Of a stretch of DNA of 64,000 bases, positions 35,788 to 49,255 are shown in pieces. Every line of letters begins with the position of its first letter. The first letter of the stretch is position 1. This DNA is from Meandrina meandrites (lineage: Eukaryota > Cnidaria > Anthozoa > Scleractinia > Meandrinidae). Below the pieces are notes generated by a model. The model was not told the DNA's origin and ran no database searches. It saw only the letters and a list, made by a program, of their open reading frames with translations. Made by a program: the position numbers and the translations under genes. The stretch lies in NCBI GenBank assembly GCA_963693305.1, contig OY855904.1:35655417-35719416 (forward strand), in the 5' to 3' direction.

Positions 35788-38700
35788 GGCTAAGCAGAAT
35801 TTTTCTCTCTGGTATGCAGTGTCGACTGTTGGAGGAAGCTGTCAGGTGCGTTCTCCAATGATATTTGTTAATAAATGACCGTTTACCATCGAATAAGTGT
35901 GTTATAAAGAATGCATTCCTAACGTAAACAAAGGCAAAGCGTTTGAAATGTAATTATGTTCACCTGACTGCTGATTAAATCTACAATTTTATTGAATTAT
36001 TATTGTCTAAGAAGCACTGGACCTCAACGAGTTTTGTATAATCATGCGCTTGATATTCATTGACGTATGTTTAACACGTCACTGAATAATTATCGATCAA
36101 CAAGCCAGCTGTTGTTTGCCTTATTAGTAGATTCTCGGTGTTTGTTATGTTATTTGTTGTAGTAACCGGTTAACTTTCTTTGTGTGGAAGCATGAAGATC
36201 GCATTTTTTACTTTGGCGTGCAAAAATAGTCGAGGAAGAAAATAAATGAGCACTTTCGAATAATGGATTACGTACATTTGTAGTAAAATTTTTCTACTTG
36301 AAAATAAAACTATTCGGTCTCATCGATAATTTAACATACCATTATTGGATAAAGGTATATTACATATTTACATGGAGTTTTCCCCTCATATGAGGAATTG
36401 TTTTTCTGTATTGCATATCAAAGCCAACGATACAAGTTTAATTCATTTTCTCATTGCACCGGCCACAAAATTCTCGTGGCAATCCGGGTATTTGTTTTGT
36501 TTTGCAAAGAGATTGCCCAGAAGATTTGCATTTGATTACCGAAACATGTATTTGAAAGTGATCCGATCTGGTAATAGATATCTGGAAATTTATTTCACTG
36601 CGGTTTATAAGATACAAAGAGCAAAAAATAAATTAGCACCAAAGAAAATAAAAACGGGCCGGTGATGAATAGCTCACATTAGGTTAAATGCGTTTTTGTC
36701 TATCTTTAAGAGCATTTAATGCAACGTTAGGTTCCAACAATTTTACATTGTCTGAGATCTGAAGATCACAACGAAAGTTAGTGAGTGTCAGTAAAATAAA
36801 CCTAAAGCTGCTATTCTGCAGTTGAACGTCAGAAGTAGATTGCAACCTGACTTTCCCAGTACCTGTAATTTCGAACTACTCTATCTACAAAAGAAATGGA
36901 AATCAGAAAAACAAGTATCGGATTTTCGAGGGTACAGTATATCGCTACATTTCTTTTTCAAAACTTCAAGGAATGTAGGCAGACCAACCATGAATGTAAC
37001 GCTCTGCTGAAGGTGCCCACGCAAAATTACTCAAGAAAATGCAAGAAGGTGTTCAACCACAATGAGAAATGTTTTCAGAACAAAATAAGCCATCATGGGT
37101 ATCTAAAGGTTTTTAATAACAATTGAATGCACAATTCAGTGCTGAGTTAGTTCTAGAGGTTTCTCTTATTCTCATATTTCTACTGGGGAGATGAGTTGGC
37201 AAAAACGACAGGATATCAGTTGTAAGCATAAGTTGAATTTTGTTGTTAATTTTACTGCCTATATTAACTTATTTTTTTGTGATTAATAGATAAGAGTAGA
37301 ATATACTTGTATAAGTATCTATAAGAGAAATTGGGAGTAGTCCAGTTATCATATTTTACTTATGAATATAGAAGTACGCAAATATAATAATAATAACTAC
37401 ATAGCTTATGCCTTTTTTGCTTTCATAGTTTCAGAGATCAGTCAACAGCGAAAGTGCTGTAGATAAATTAGCAATTGAACGTTGAGCAGTCTCGCGACTT
37501 GTTGGAACATGCAGGAATGAAGTGGATATTAGGAAACTGTTCATTAGAAACAAAGAAAGTTGATTTAGCGCGCCATGAGGTCTGAAGATGCAAATGATAA
37601 CATTCTTTTGGGCAATTTGTTTGGTTCGACTTCAACTCAATAAAGTACTGTCTGTCTTTTTATCAATTTACATTATTTCGAATGTTCTTTTGATATTCTT
37701 CTTCGTTTTAGGCTGTGTAATCATTATAGATAGGTAAACTGTCGGTCTGCTTGTTGCTGCTGGTTTTATTTTATCTTAAATCGATACTAATAGATACTGT
37801 CAAAATCGTTTAAATTTGCTGTAGTTCAAGTATGCCTGAGCACACTAAAACGACGACATGAACTTAGACAATGAATGTCATTCATTTTGATACAAATCAT
37901 CGCTGTCTTCCAATCCTTTACGAAATCTGAAAGTCACTGACATGCATGCATGACTTCATTTGAGTTTCACTGAATCGACACTGAATTAGACCGTGAATAC
38001 GCGAAGAATCGTTCAGTTTTGTCTCGGATCATACTCTTTAGATTATCTTTGCCAACGTATTATAGTCATCAAAATTTGTGATTTAAAAGAATCTAAGAAT
38101 TGAAACAAGCAAGAATCTAATCGAGACCTGATCTACAACTAAATGAGCTGTGTTGTTAAGTTTGCTGTTGTATTATTGTTTCTGTAATAATAAATCGTCT
38201 GGCCCACGTTTCGTTAAACGTTACCAGAACTAAGGAAATATCAGAAATTTTTAAAGCATGCTTGCAATCACTTTTGAATCTTCCTGCATTAGTTCAGTCT
38301 TTATTCTCTATTCTCCAGTTTACGGCAGAATTCCTTTCTTTGTCTAGTCGTAGCTTTATTTCCCTTCGGTAACGAACTTCTGCGTCAACTTGTTGAACAA
38401 AATCACGCTCTTTGTGCCTTCCTACAAGCTTTTTCGATCCAGTGATCAACCGAGCTCATTCTCTCATTCTCTCATTCTGCTCGGTAATTCAGATATAAAT
38501 GATCCCTAAAACACTACGAGCAGCGAGAAATATCACTAAGATCTTAAAGAATGTACAAGCAATTGTTGGTATCCAAGCAGACTTGACTTTAAACATTTCA
38601 ATCTTTCAGTACACAAGTAATAAAATCCTGGCGCGATTGAACAGCTTACCAATCGCCAGCGCTATTATTGAGAGGACCAAATTCACACTGAATTATATCA

Positions 38701-38986
38701 GCATAGTCCGCCTACAACCAGAAATCGCATGGGCATTCTTCATTAAACTAGTTTAAAGTCAGTGTTGATTTCTGAAAACAAAATGCCCTACACTTGTATC
38801 GTATTTTGTTGAAACTCAGCCAGCTTACACAGTAGCTTACGCCCACTTAAAGCTATTACTGTTCACACAAGGCGGCTTATAACAAAAGAAAGAAAAAGAA
38901 AGTTTGGGAAAGTTTCTTTTAATCGTATGTACATCTAATTCCCGAATTCCTAGATTTTTCCAGCTTGCCTTATCACGCAATAGATC
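35788..38986. other. Non-coding region between Pax genes 2 and 3
   Basis: About 3.2 kb. It should contain the 5' UTR and promoter of gene 2 and the 3' UTR of gene 3, both of which point left. Frames at 36345-36665 and 38499-38756 have no recognisable domain and no support as genes. No transposon ends were seen. Confidence 0.4.
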
Positions 38987-41583
38987 CTAGTAAGTCTGTG
39001 TTGGCGGCCATGTCGACAATGCTGCGGCCAGCGCAAGTGGCTCGCTCGTATTCTGATTCATGTTTACAAATCGGTAGAGAGAGAAGAGCTCTGAAGTTTT
39101 CAAGGCGCTCGGATCTTTTGGGCAAACACGACCGCTGTTCTTTACATTTCCCATTAAGTGATGATTATCTTTGGAAACAACTCGGCGCCTTCCCTTTGCA
39201 CGTCGATTGGCAAACCAAACCTGTAAAATACAAGAAAGAAACCATATTAGAGCAAAGTCATTCAACTGAAAACGTAAACAGTGAAGTGAACGCCACCGAG
39301 AGAAATATAGTTTGAATGCCTTTTATTTATTTTGTTACCTGGATTCTAGACTCATCAATGGCCAATTTGCAAGCCAGTTCTACTCTTCGCTGTATTCCAG
39401 GATAGGGATTTTTCTGGAACTCCCTTTCCAGCTCAAGGCTTTGAACACGGTTAAACTTGGTTCGTTCTCTTCGTTGAGGTCGAGGGTGACCCTCGTCCGA
39501 ATACATTTTTCTAGGCAGCAGTGGTGTTTTTCTGTCGCTACAGGAGTCTCCATCGAAACGGTCTGAATTCGGAAGAAAGAAACGCTCTGTCAAAAGACGG
39601 CACAAATTAACATAGTAGCTACAGCGAGGTTACAAGTTTACTAAAACTTTTAACAGTTCTAAATTGCTTTAAAATCTAAAGGGCCAATCAAAACAACTTT
39701 AATTTCTGTAGTTACCTGCATTTGGTGGATGATTATTGCATTGCGGTTTCTTGGCTTGTTCTTTAATGTCTTGTTCACTTTTAATATTTAATATACTTGC
39801 AATGGAGAATGGAGAAGGCTGATTTCCTTTCTCGCATTTATTAAATCCTTTTGTGCCAAATTCTTTCTTTTCAACTGCTTCGTTAATAATTTTGTTTTTG
39901 ACCAGACGACTTATGGAACTTAGGGACGGGACCTCTTCCACGGTGCAAACGTTCTCTCGTAGTAGTTGCTCTCTCAGCTCCCAACAAAATGCTCCTGGGT
40001 CAGCTCTTCTGTACTGATCAATTTTTTTTTCAATTTCCGCAGTGATGACCCTCGGCCGCCCCGCATTTTTTGCAGGATCCATACTTCCAGTTTCTTGATA
40101 CTTGGACAGCAATTTGCTGATACAGCCATGCGTGACCTTGAGTTGTCGACTGATATCACACTGACGAAGTCCAAGACACGAAAGATTGATAATACGCGAC
40201 CGTAGCTCCTGGGAAAGTGGTTTACCACTGACGTACATGCCTCCAAGTTGGTTACGTCTGCCATCACCTACGTCGAATATGTTAAAATCACATTAGTGTT
40301 GTTTTTCATCTAGAAATTCATATTCTAGTGTAGCTTAAGCTTGTTCTGGTTCTCCGATAGAGGCCGAAATTAAAAAAAACTCAGATTGTGGAACAAGTTT
40401 AACTCTAAATGAAATTTATTAGTTACAGTATATTTATACTCATAAACGATTTTCAGACGCGACAGCAGAAAACAACCTGGAACAAGCTGTTTTTCTCTCC
40501 AGTAAATATCACGTTTTCGGGTGATGAATAAGGGGCCCTTTTCACGACTCTTTTCGCTCTTCTACTCCCCTGGGGAGAACGCAAGTAAATGGCGTATACA
40601 TGTACACGCTAGCAAAACTTGTTTTGAAAATTAAAACTGGAGATGAAATTGAAATCGTTTTTAGTATATTTCTGCTTCCATTTCTATTTAACCATGACGC
40701 CATTAAATCTACTTTCAATTTCAAACCTGGTTTCGTGTATCGATTCAGAGTCCGAAGATTAGCAATGCTTCATTTCATTCGGAACAAGCCGTGTGTCATA
40801 CGGTACCAGTCTATAGGTAAGTCGCCTTGCTCGTCCACGCTCGCACATTTAGAACATGCTTCAATGGAAATGTTTTATAAGTAGTAAACTTTTGTAATTT
40901 ACTTCCGTATCTTTACAAGAAAGATGGTACCTCGTTCTTGCATTTAAAAAGTACGTTCGTTTATAATTATCAAATGAATTATCCTGAGATCAGTAGATCG
41001 ATTTCTTACAGTGCCTTGATTTTTTTACGGTGACATTTAAACTGTAGCTCAAAATGTACAGCGTAAATGATGTTATTATGTTTGTGCACAATGCGTTTTC
41101 TTCCTTAATGGGGAGTAGTAAGTGCAACATTTATTCACCACTGTGACAAACGTCTGAGTGTGGTTTGTCAAATAAAAACATAGCTAGTGTTAAATATGGT
41201 GTTAATTTTTAATCTAGTTTAGGGAAGCCGCTGAAAATAAACTAGAATTTTGTTAATTTGAGTTGCTATTTGAAAAAAATAACTGCAGATCGGATATAGG
41301 CAAAGGATAAAGCCAAGTAAAAGTCAAATTAACCGCCCAGAAATCATTCATTGTTCCCTCCTAATTTTCTAACTCTTAAGACAGAAGTTAAATATTTTAC
41401 TTCAGTTCAGCTTCACCTAGAAATTATAATGAAAAGTAAGAGGTAATTACCAGCCGTGTGAAAATCATTCATGTCTTCCGAGGCAAAATACTCTTGTAGT
41501 CGGAGCGGTTTGTCCTTGGCTTCAGTGTTCTCTGTTGGTGAATGAAACGATTTCTCGATGTTGCACCAGCTTGTGTCTTTCAT
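38987..41583 (-). CDS. Pax gene 3: divergent paired-box homeobox factor with Ala-50 homeodomain
   Basis: Spliced CDS on the minus strand: 41583-41451, 40267-39716, 39562-39339, 39220-38987 (1143 nt, 380 aa); GT-AG sites, phases 1, 1, 0. Two in-frame starts fit the first exon: MKDTSW (41583) or MNDFHTA (41472), the latter giving 343 aa and a short N-terminus like genes 1 and 2. Paired domain from Gly45 to about 171 (NQLGGMYVSGKPLS, CDISRQLKVTHGCISK, FCWELREQLL). Linker eh1-like motif FSIASIL (198-204). Homeodomain 258-317 (RRERTKF, YPGIQRRVELACKL, VWFANRRAKGRRR). Position 50 is Ala (codon GCC), whereas Ser is the Pax signature; this residue reads bases next to TAAT, so DNA preference may differ. 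The tail is longer than in genes 1 and 2 and ends PPTQTY. It pairs best with gene 4. Nuclear regulator by family. Confidence 0.92.
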
Positions 41584-44500
41584 AGCCGCGTGCGCGGGTT
41601 TTATTAACCAGACACATCCTGCCCAACAATAGGAGCACCTCGCTATTGTTTACTGCCCGTGTAAAGGAACGTGTGCCAACCACCCACAAAAAACAACAAT
41701 GGACAAATAACAAGGAAAACGTTTAGTGAACCGTTCAAGCCTAAGTGCAAAGCATTTTGCTCTGATCTTGGGAACACCTACATTTTCCACTAAATGTTAT
41801 TTACAAATGTAAACCTTTCCTTGCCTATGTTTGCAGTGCGAGGTTTCTTCTGTCCCTAAATGTCACACTCGTCACACTAACATATTTCATTATTTGGCTA
41901 AAACAAACAAAAAATGAAACGTCTTGAAGTGCATGGTACCATCATTATCAAAAAACTCCATGTGTTTATTGAAGAAGTGAAATATAAAAGGATTCAAGCA
42001 TGAACTTAAAACTGAAAATTAACGAGTGGTTACAAACAAGTAGTTACAAACGTGGATTTGAGATCTCCTGAAGTTCAACCTATGACCATAACTAGAACTG
42101 TATTACATGTTTTTAATTCCTTTAGCATAATCGAGTTAAGTGTCTAATTCGTAGAGAAAAAAAGTATTATAATGCCGTAGAGTTTACTGATTTCGCACAA
42201 ATGTTTCTATTTTAAATGACGTTCTTTAGTTAAAATGAATAAGTTTTTCTGAAGTTAACGATTTGAAAAACTGTTACAAAAAGCAAAACGATGATGTTTT
42301 TTCAAAAGTGTTTTTTGTCTCGTGGTGCATTCAACAGGTGTCCCTTTCTTCAGTAACTGTAAAACGTGATATGAACAGTTAGCCAAATATCCCAATACCG
42401 ATACATGGGGGCGCTTTTGGAAAAATAAATTCAATTAACTTGACAAAGCGTTTTGTGCATGCCATCCGGCATGCTCTCAAACACGTGATAGAAAAAAGTC
42501 AAAAAAAAATAAAAATAGTGAAATAAAAAGCAATTGAACCAAGAAAAACACGGAAACGGTAGCTTCAAAGTCATAAAGGAAAGTTAATGATGTTCTGGTA
42601 GGTGGGACGTCAACCCAATTCAATTCGGTGTCCTTTGGAGTGCATTTTAAACATTCATGTGTCTTTTCACTCTTCTAAAGATCGTATTCCTTAATTTCGT
42701 GCAAAAAGTCAAAAAGAATAGTCACTGGCAACTCACTCATTTTTTCGATGTATAAAGAGTTTGCCGGGATCATCATCACCGCATGTGAACTGATGAGCAT
42801 CTTCAGTTACTCTCCATCCTAGTTCAGATGCATATTAGAAAAACTTCGTAAGCTGTGTTTATTTCAACAGATAAGATGACATTCTCTTTAAGTGATACAT
42901 CTCGTAACCGCCTTCATATTAGCGGCAGTTCTTATTTTCTTTGAATGTCGGATGAGATGCACACCTTATCTCACGTCTACTGAGTAGCAATCCGTAAAAT
43001 GACCAGCGCAAAGTGACAAAACCTTTTGGAGGGAATGACAAACTGGAAAAGCAAATTGTCCGAGTAGGTGCTATTTTCGTTCAATGTAAGATAATGAAGC
43101 GCAATAAGCGTGAACTTGTGGTTTGCTTCTTAACGATGGACTAAAAACATTTCGCAACAGGTAACAACATATTGAAAACTTCCTGAAAAAACGAATTGCA
43201 CACATTTCAGATTTCACACAATCCGACATTTTTTGCGAAGTTGAATCAATAAAGACGCCATTACTTACAATCTTGTCTGTTTTGTAGAAAAAGTATAAAC
43301 TATGAAAAGCAAGTTATATATATATATATATATAGTGAGATCGATCCTTCATGTTGGATTTTAATTACATGTCTACGGAGGGCGAAACTGCTTGAAATTC
43401 AACCATTTTAGGATTAAGTCGCGTTCATTCATAGAACTTTAATATGTTATTTGTGCCGCTGAGCAGGTACTCATTTCAACTTGCCTACCTTTTGTCTTCA
43501 AAATTAAAAGAGGTGAAGTAATTATTATTTTCACCAAGAGTCTTATATATGAAGCACTATATGAAACAATAAAGGAAAAGTTTAGACTTCACAAATATTG
43601 TACTGGGAAAGAATACTCGCCCCATAGTCCCCTCTAAATAAGCACGCACCATTTTACAATGTTTTAGGAAGTCAATTTAGCTTTAATTATTATGTTTATA
43701 TATTTTTATTTTGAAAGAATACCCAAAAAGAGAGCACAATAAAGCTACCAAAACAAACAGAATAATTCTTCACCTTGGTTTAAATCCTTCTTTGGTTGGT
43801 TAGGAACATTTTCAGGCAGTTCTTTGACGGCTGACTGCGTCTCATATGCTAATTTCAGCACCGTCTTTTTGTAACAGGTACAAAAGCGAACAGACGTACT
43901 GTTATCCTAATGACTTTGGTTCAAAAGCAGCAAACAATTACCGTATATCTCCTGAGACAAATCATTTATTGCTTTACATAGCTAAGGTTTTTTTTGTACA
44001 CCTGACAATGCAAAAAAAACAAAATAACTGCTGCCAATACAATGTGACAATCTGGCCACCTCGACATCTCTTGTTAACCATCATAAAAAAGCGTACTTGC
44101 TTTATTTCTCGCTCACAAAGATGAATGAACACACAAATACAAGGAATGTACAATTTCTTTCTAGTTCTGATGTTCTTGTTCGATGCTTGGAATCAGAGAA
44201 AGCTTATTTAAACGAGCAAAATGATGCAAACTGAGGGACTTTAATTGTTTGAACCAAGATCTTTGTGAGGATACAAAAAATTGAAATCACGTAGTCGTTA
44301 AGTAACTGACGAATTCTTATTTATCGTTTGCATTTTACCGGCTGTGCCATAAATATGTTAAGGAGTATTTCACTAAGATTTTATTGCCTTATCACTGACG
44401 ATGTCCAGGTGAGAGTTATGAAATCTAGCAATGATACCTGCAGCTAAAACTAAACCTTGACATTTCACATTGATAATATCCAAATGTTTCTTGTCACTGC

Positions 44501-46685
44501 AGTCTTGTAGCATGATCTTTACCGCAAAAAATCATCTCTTCGACATTTCGTACAGATAGATAGCTTTGCAGCACGTGGCTATTTCCGACAGGACAACCAC
44601 ATGTCCGTATTGAATATGACTTTTCAGCATTGGTCGCACGACACAGTTACACAACTTCTAAGTTCTAACAAGCTGATGAATTGCGATAACAGTTTTAATT
44701 AAACTGCTACATATAGTACGACAAAACGAATTACCAGTTCCCAAACAAGTAAGCTCGTTAGATATTGAGTATATAATATCTCTTGTTCAGTTTTTTTACA
44801 GGACTAGATTGGAGCAGGTGGAAAATAAAAGCAACAGCCATGACACAGTTATATGTGTGTTGCAAAACAGGCAACACATGTCGGCACTAACAAATAAGCT
44901 GGTAAATGTGAAAAGCGTGCAGGGCGTGCTTTTTACCTCTGTTGTACACATTGAAATCAGCAAGGTACCGAGGATTAACAGACACAATGACTGTGTCAAT
45001 TACTTTTGACAGGTTTCTCCACTTTGGCACACGCGTAGTAGTTGAAACAGCTGTGAAGTGCAAACCTGCCTAACAGTTATCCATCTTTGTTCAGAGGAAA
45101 TGAACGGGCGCCTACATTGGCCCGGCTCAAGGGTTTCAGTTTGGCTGTGTAGCACGATAAAAGTATTTAACAACGAAGTAATTTAACATCATGCGATTCT
45201 TTTTCTATTATTCGAGGATAGCGTTTTGCTAGAGATATGAGTAGTGTTGAGTCAAATGCAATGGCAATTTAATACTGCAGGAGCTTCTCGCTTCAAGTTA
45301 ATCTCCGTTTTCGGGTATAATGCGAGGAATCCCAAAATTAAATCGAGATATGTTCTTGTTCGCTCTATGAAGAGAACACCTTCTCATAAGTAAGCTACAA
45401 CTCACAAAGCGAGTGGTCTTAGTGTAATAACTTTGTAAGTATGGCTGGCAGACTGGGAATTGCACAAAATGACTGGGATGAGACTGACAACCACATGTGC
45501 CATGTGTTATACTAGTACCCACCAAAAGGTATCGGTAAACTCGTCCCATTTCATCTTTATAGCTTGTTTGCTTATGTTTTTCTGACTGTACACACAGGTT
45601 GTAGCGGAAGAACTAATTTTCTTAAGTGCAGCATTAGCTATAGTGCTAAAGCCTCTCTCAGTTTTACAGTTGGTTCCGTAGTTTGTGTTCTGCATCGGAC
45701 TCCCACGCGGTAAATATGAGAAATATGTATACCAGTTTTACTGCAGCTGATGTTTTCACCGTGGATAAATAAGGTTTTGTTATTGTTGTTGTTGTTCCAA
45801 AGTTTTTCATCTGATAAAATAAAAGCTTTTCCGCAGCTGCTAAAGCTGGTAGTCCCTTCGCAAAATACAAAATGCCTTCGCCGATCAACCTCTTGAAGTT
45901 CTTCTTTATATGTTGTAACAGGGTTTTTCTATGAAACATTTAAGCAGGTATAATCAATTGCAAGAGAAGTGTTATGAAGAGAAGAGAAGAGAAGAGAAGA
46001 GAAGAGAAGAGAAGAGAAGAGAAGAAAAGAGAAGTGTTATGATGCTGTTCGTCACTGATAAGCCACCATTTTGTTAGCCTGCGAACGCAGACGTATTTCC
46101 GGCTCTGCGCGCGCAGGGGGCTACTATTTTGAAAACACCGCCGACAAGTTCCCAGGGAGGAACGAGGTTGCCTTGGAAGCTATATTTAAGAGAGGTTGAG
46201 GTGGGGGCGGTTAAGAGAAGTAGGGGGTTGGAGGGGATTGACCTCATAATTATGCCGTATATTTCATAAAACTGTCTGCTGGTCTCTATCGAGTAAACAA
46301 ATATTGAACCTTCACTGAAATTTCTTGCCGCTCGTGGGTTTCTGGTGTCTCAAAGATTGAATTTTAGAAGCAAGTGTATAAGATTTTATTCCTGAATTAC
46401 CTAGTAGTTTATTTCCCATTTTAAGGCTTCCTTAGAAATATTGCGGAGTTCTAGTCGAGCCGGAATAATTTTAGGATTGTTTGTTTTCCCGCCGTGTTTA
46501 TTCTATTGAAAATTCTAATTATCGCATCCTATAAGATATAAATTGCGCCGCGAATTAAAAGTGATCCTAAAAAAGATTTTAAAGTGTAAAAAAGCCCCCC
46601 AAAAGTGTTTCAGCATTTTACGGGGAAAGATTTAATATCGGCTTGCCGTGAAGTCAGAAAGAAGAAGACAGGGGGTTAAATAACT
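41584..46685. other. Long non-coding region upstream of Pax gene 3
   Basis: About 5.1 kb without a supported gene. It contains a (TA)n run at about 43315-43334 and a (GAGAA)n tract at about 45977-46032. Small frames, for example 43846-44124, have no recognisable features. Probable regulatory DNA for gene 3, not demonstrated. Confidence 0.4.
45977..46032. repeat. (GAGAA)n microsatellite
   Basis: About eleven pentanucleotide units with one interruption near the end. Confidence 0.9.
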
Positions 46686-46699
46686 GGACCGGACTTTTA

Positions 46700-46945
46700 G
46701 CTGCGTTGATTGTCTTGCCATTCCAAAAACCTTATCTATCTAATCGAATGTAAGAATTGTCATTGCCAATACAATGGAGAGACAGAGTTCCGACTCAATA
46801 AACGCTTCGGACAACACCGGAGATCTATCCTGAACCACCAACAATCCTACTCCGGTATTAAAACCAACCCGGCCCGGCACTCAATTAACGACGATCGCCT
46901 CATCCCGGTTGAACTAATACGCAGCAAACATGACTCAAATGGAAA
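46700..46945 (+). pseudogene. Fragment of a PLE-type GIY-YIG endonuclease
   Basis: The plus-strand frame reads CHSKNLIYLIECKNCHCQY, then GETEFRLNKRFGQHRR and, further on, DDRLIPVELIRSKHDSN: the GIY-YIG domain arrangement of PLE proteins, from a different subfamily from the copies at 6.8 and 19.4 kb. The conserved YIG is YNG here. The similarity ends near 46945; the rest of the frame to 47324 is unrelated. Both ends of the element are lost. Confidence 0.7.
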
Positions 46946-47229
46946 GAAGCCCGCCAGTGACAACACCTTTAACTTGTTACTTAGTCCTGTAAAACAACCA
47001 ATTATTGTCACGCACTTCAATTTTAACTTTCCTCACGGTTATGAGCAGTACTGTAGCAGTTCTTGGATTAACCTATCCAATACAATATTAAGGACTCTAC
47101 CATACAGAAACAGGCACAAATCGTTCCTACTCAAATCCAATATATTGTACCCAACAGTCTTAAGACAGCATTTTTTGGCCACCCACCCACACACACACAC
47201 AAAAAAAACCCCTGCACACCATACATACC
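46946..47229. other. Short unassigned stretch
   Basis: Contains a CA/A-rich run near 47187-47212. No supported feature other than serving as the target of the foldback-like insertion at its right end. Confidence 0.35.
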
Positions 47230-48588
47230 TATGTTTAATGGCTATCTTTAAAAGAGGGAATGGGGAATCGGGGAATGGGGAATGGGGAATGAGCTGGGGA
47301 ATATTTAAAATGAGGAATCTTTAAAAGCGGGAATCTTTAAAATGGGGAATCTTTAAAAGTGGGAATCTTTAAAACGGGGAATTTTCAAAAGCGGGAATCT
47401 TTAAAATGGGGAATCTCTAAAAGCTGGAATCTTTAAAGCGGTGCGGAAATATTTTAAACAATCAAAACAAGTCAAGCAAGAGCACAAAGCAATTAAGCAT
47501 TGATGACAAAGCATTCAAATCTACTCTTGCCAACTCCCCGTGGGACACCGCCTTCGTCTTTGATGATGTAAATGACTCTCTGGCTGCTTGGGAAGATATA
47601 TTTTCACAGGTAGTTGATCTACACGCACCTATCATGCACAAACGGGTTCGCAAAGTCAGGCAGCCGCAATGGTTAACGAGAGACATTTTAGATCAGCTGT
47701 CAAAACGAGACACCCTTCTGAAAAAAGCCAGGGCATGTAACACCGCTGACGCATGGGCACGGTATCGCGGCGCGCGAAATCAGGCCACAAATATGATTAT
47801 AAGAGCAAAGCGTAACTACTTCAAGGCTTCGTTTCAAAATAGCAAAGGGAACTCTAAATCGATTTGGAAGCTAATAAGATCCCTTGGAGGAGACAGGCCA
47901 ACGCGCCAATCCGAATTTCTTAAGGTTACCGAGGAAGATATCAGCAGCGGCAGATATCGCGGATTATTAATTTCAATCTCCACTTTACAACTGTTGCGGA
48001 TAAAGCGAAACAATCCCTCCTGACCACTAACGGTTGTAATCTTGATAAACTTAAACAGTTTGTTGGCGAAAAGCTACCTTCAGAATCACAATTCACTATA
48101 CCTCCAATTACAACTGACATGGTAAAGGTATATTTACTGAAAATTCCAGCTAATAAAGCAACCGGAATTGATGGCATCAGCATCATGACCTCACCTATAA
48201 GAACCAGTCTGGATTTAGAAAGCAGTACAGCACGGAGACGGCGCTTGCATATATAGTTCATACTCTGCTCTTCGATCTAAACAAAAACCATATTAATGGT
48301 ATGGTTCTAGTAGACTACAATCAGGCTTTTGACATGGTGGATCATGTGACTTTGCTTAGCAAGCTTGAAGCCTACAGACTAGATAGGAACGCTTTACTTT
48401 GGTTTGAGTCATACTTAACCAATCGAACTCAATTGGTATAATTCAAAGGAGAAACGTCGACCGTGAGGAGTATCACAGCGGGTGTGCCACAGGGTTCTAT
48501 ATTGGGCCCCTTACTTTTTGTGCTGTTTATCAATGACTTACCGTTACATGTCCACACACGGCTGGACATGTTTGCCGATGACAAACAT

Positions 48589-48832
48589 GTGCTTTAAGGT
48601 GGTGGCAAACGAAGGCACAATGTTGCGGACACATTGTTGTGGACACAAATGTTTCCCCGTTTGTCCGCGCGCGCAACATTTGTTGCGGACACAAAATTTG
48701 TGTCCGAGACACAAAAATGTTTCTGATTTAGTTCCGCAACAAATGTTTCCCGGTTTGCACAGCATAAAAACAATCATGAGCAACAATGTGTCCGCAACAT
48801 TGTGTCCTCGTTTGCCACCACCTTAAAGCACA
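48589..48832. mobile_element. MITE inserted in the LINE
   Basis: Terminal inverted repeats of about 45 bases (TGTGCTTTAAGGTGGTGGCA on the left, its inverse on the right), with the inside made of further inverted ACAATGTTGCGGACAC-like pieces. A TTAA lies in both ends (48594-48597 and 48823-48826) and would fit a piggyBac-type duplication if the true element is 48598-48822. Because the inverted match continues beyond TTAA, the border is not certain. Confidence 0.75.
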
Positions 48833-49254
48833 GTAGGAATACACGGGGCGCTAATTTTACAATTTTACCGACAAGATTTAATAGAGCGAAGGAGGGAGGC
48901 CGCACGTTTTCTGCAACGACTACTAAATGTTGGAATCACCTTCCCCTTAAGTTGCGCGCCTCTTCAACTGTAAATAAACTTAAGAACGCATTGTACAAAC
49001 ATTTTAAATTAAGTCATCTCAAGAATAAGGTTTTTACTCCTTTTTTAGATAATAATTTTTAGATTTGATATTTTAGTGATATTTTTTTTGTATTAACATT
49101 GTAGCTAAGCGTTTAAATTTTTAACTTACATTTAGATTTTGAATTAGGTTTTAACTAGATTTTAAATTAGATTATTGCTTATAATAGATTTTTAACTTTC
49201 ACAAATTTATTAGTTCGTTAACTATTACGTGTCACCCTCGTTAAATAAAGTTTG

Positions 49255-49255
<1 letters not shown>

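Noticed and set aside
36345..36665. 106-codon plus-strand frame between Pax genes 2 and 3
   Set aside because: No domain, no splice context and ordinary composition for AT-rich non-coding DNA; length alone is not sufficient.
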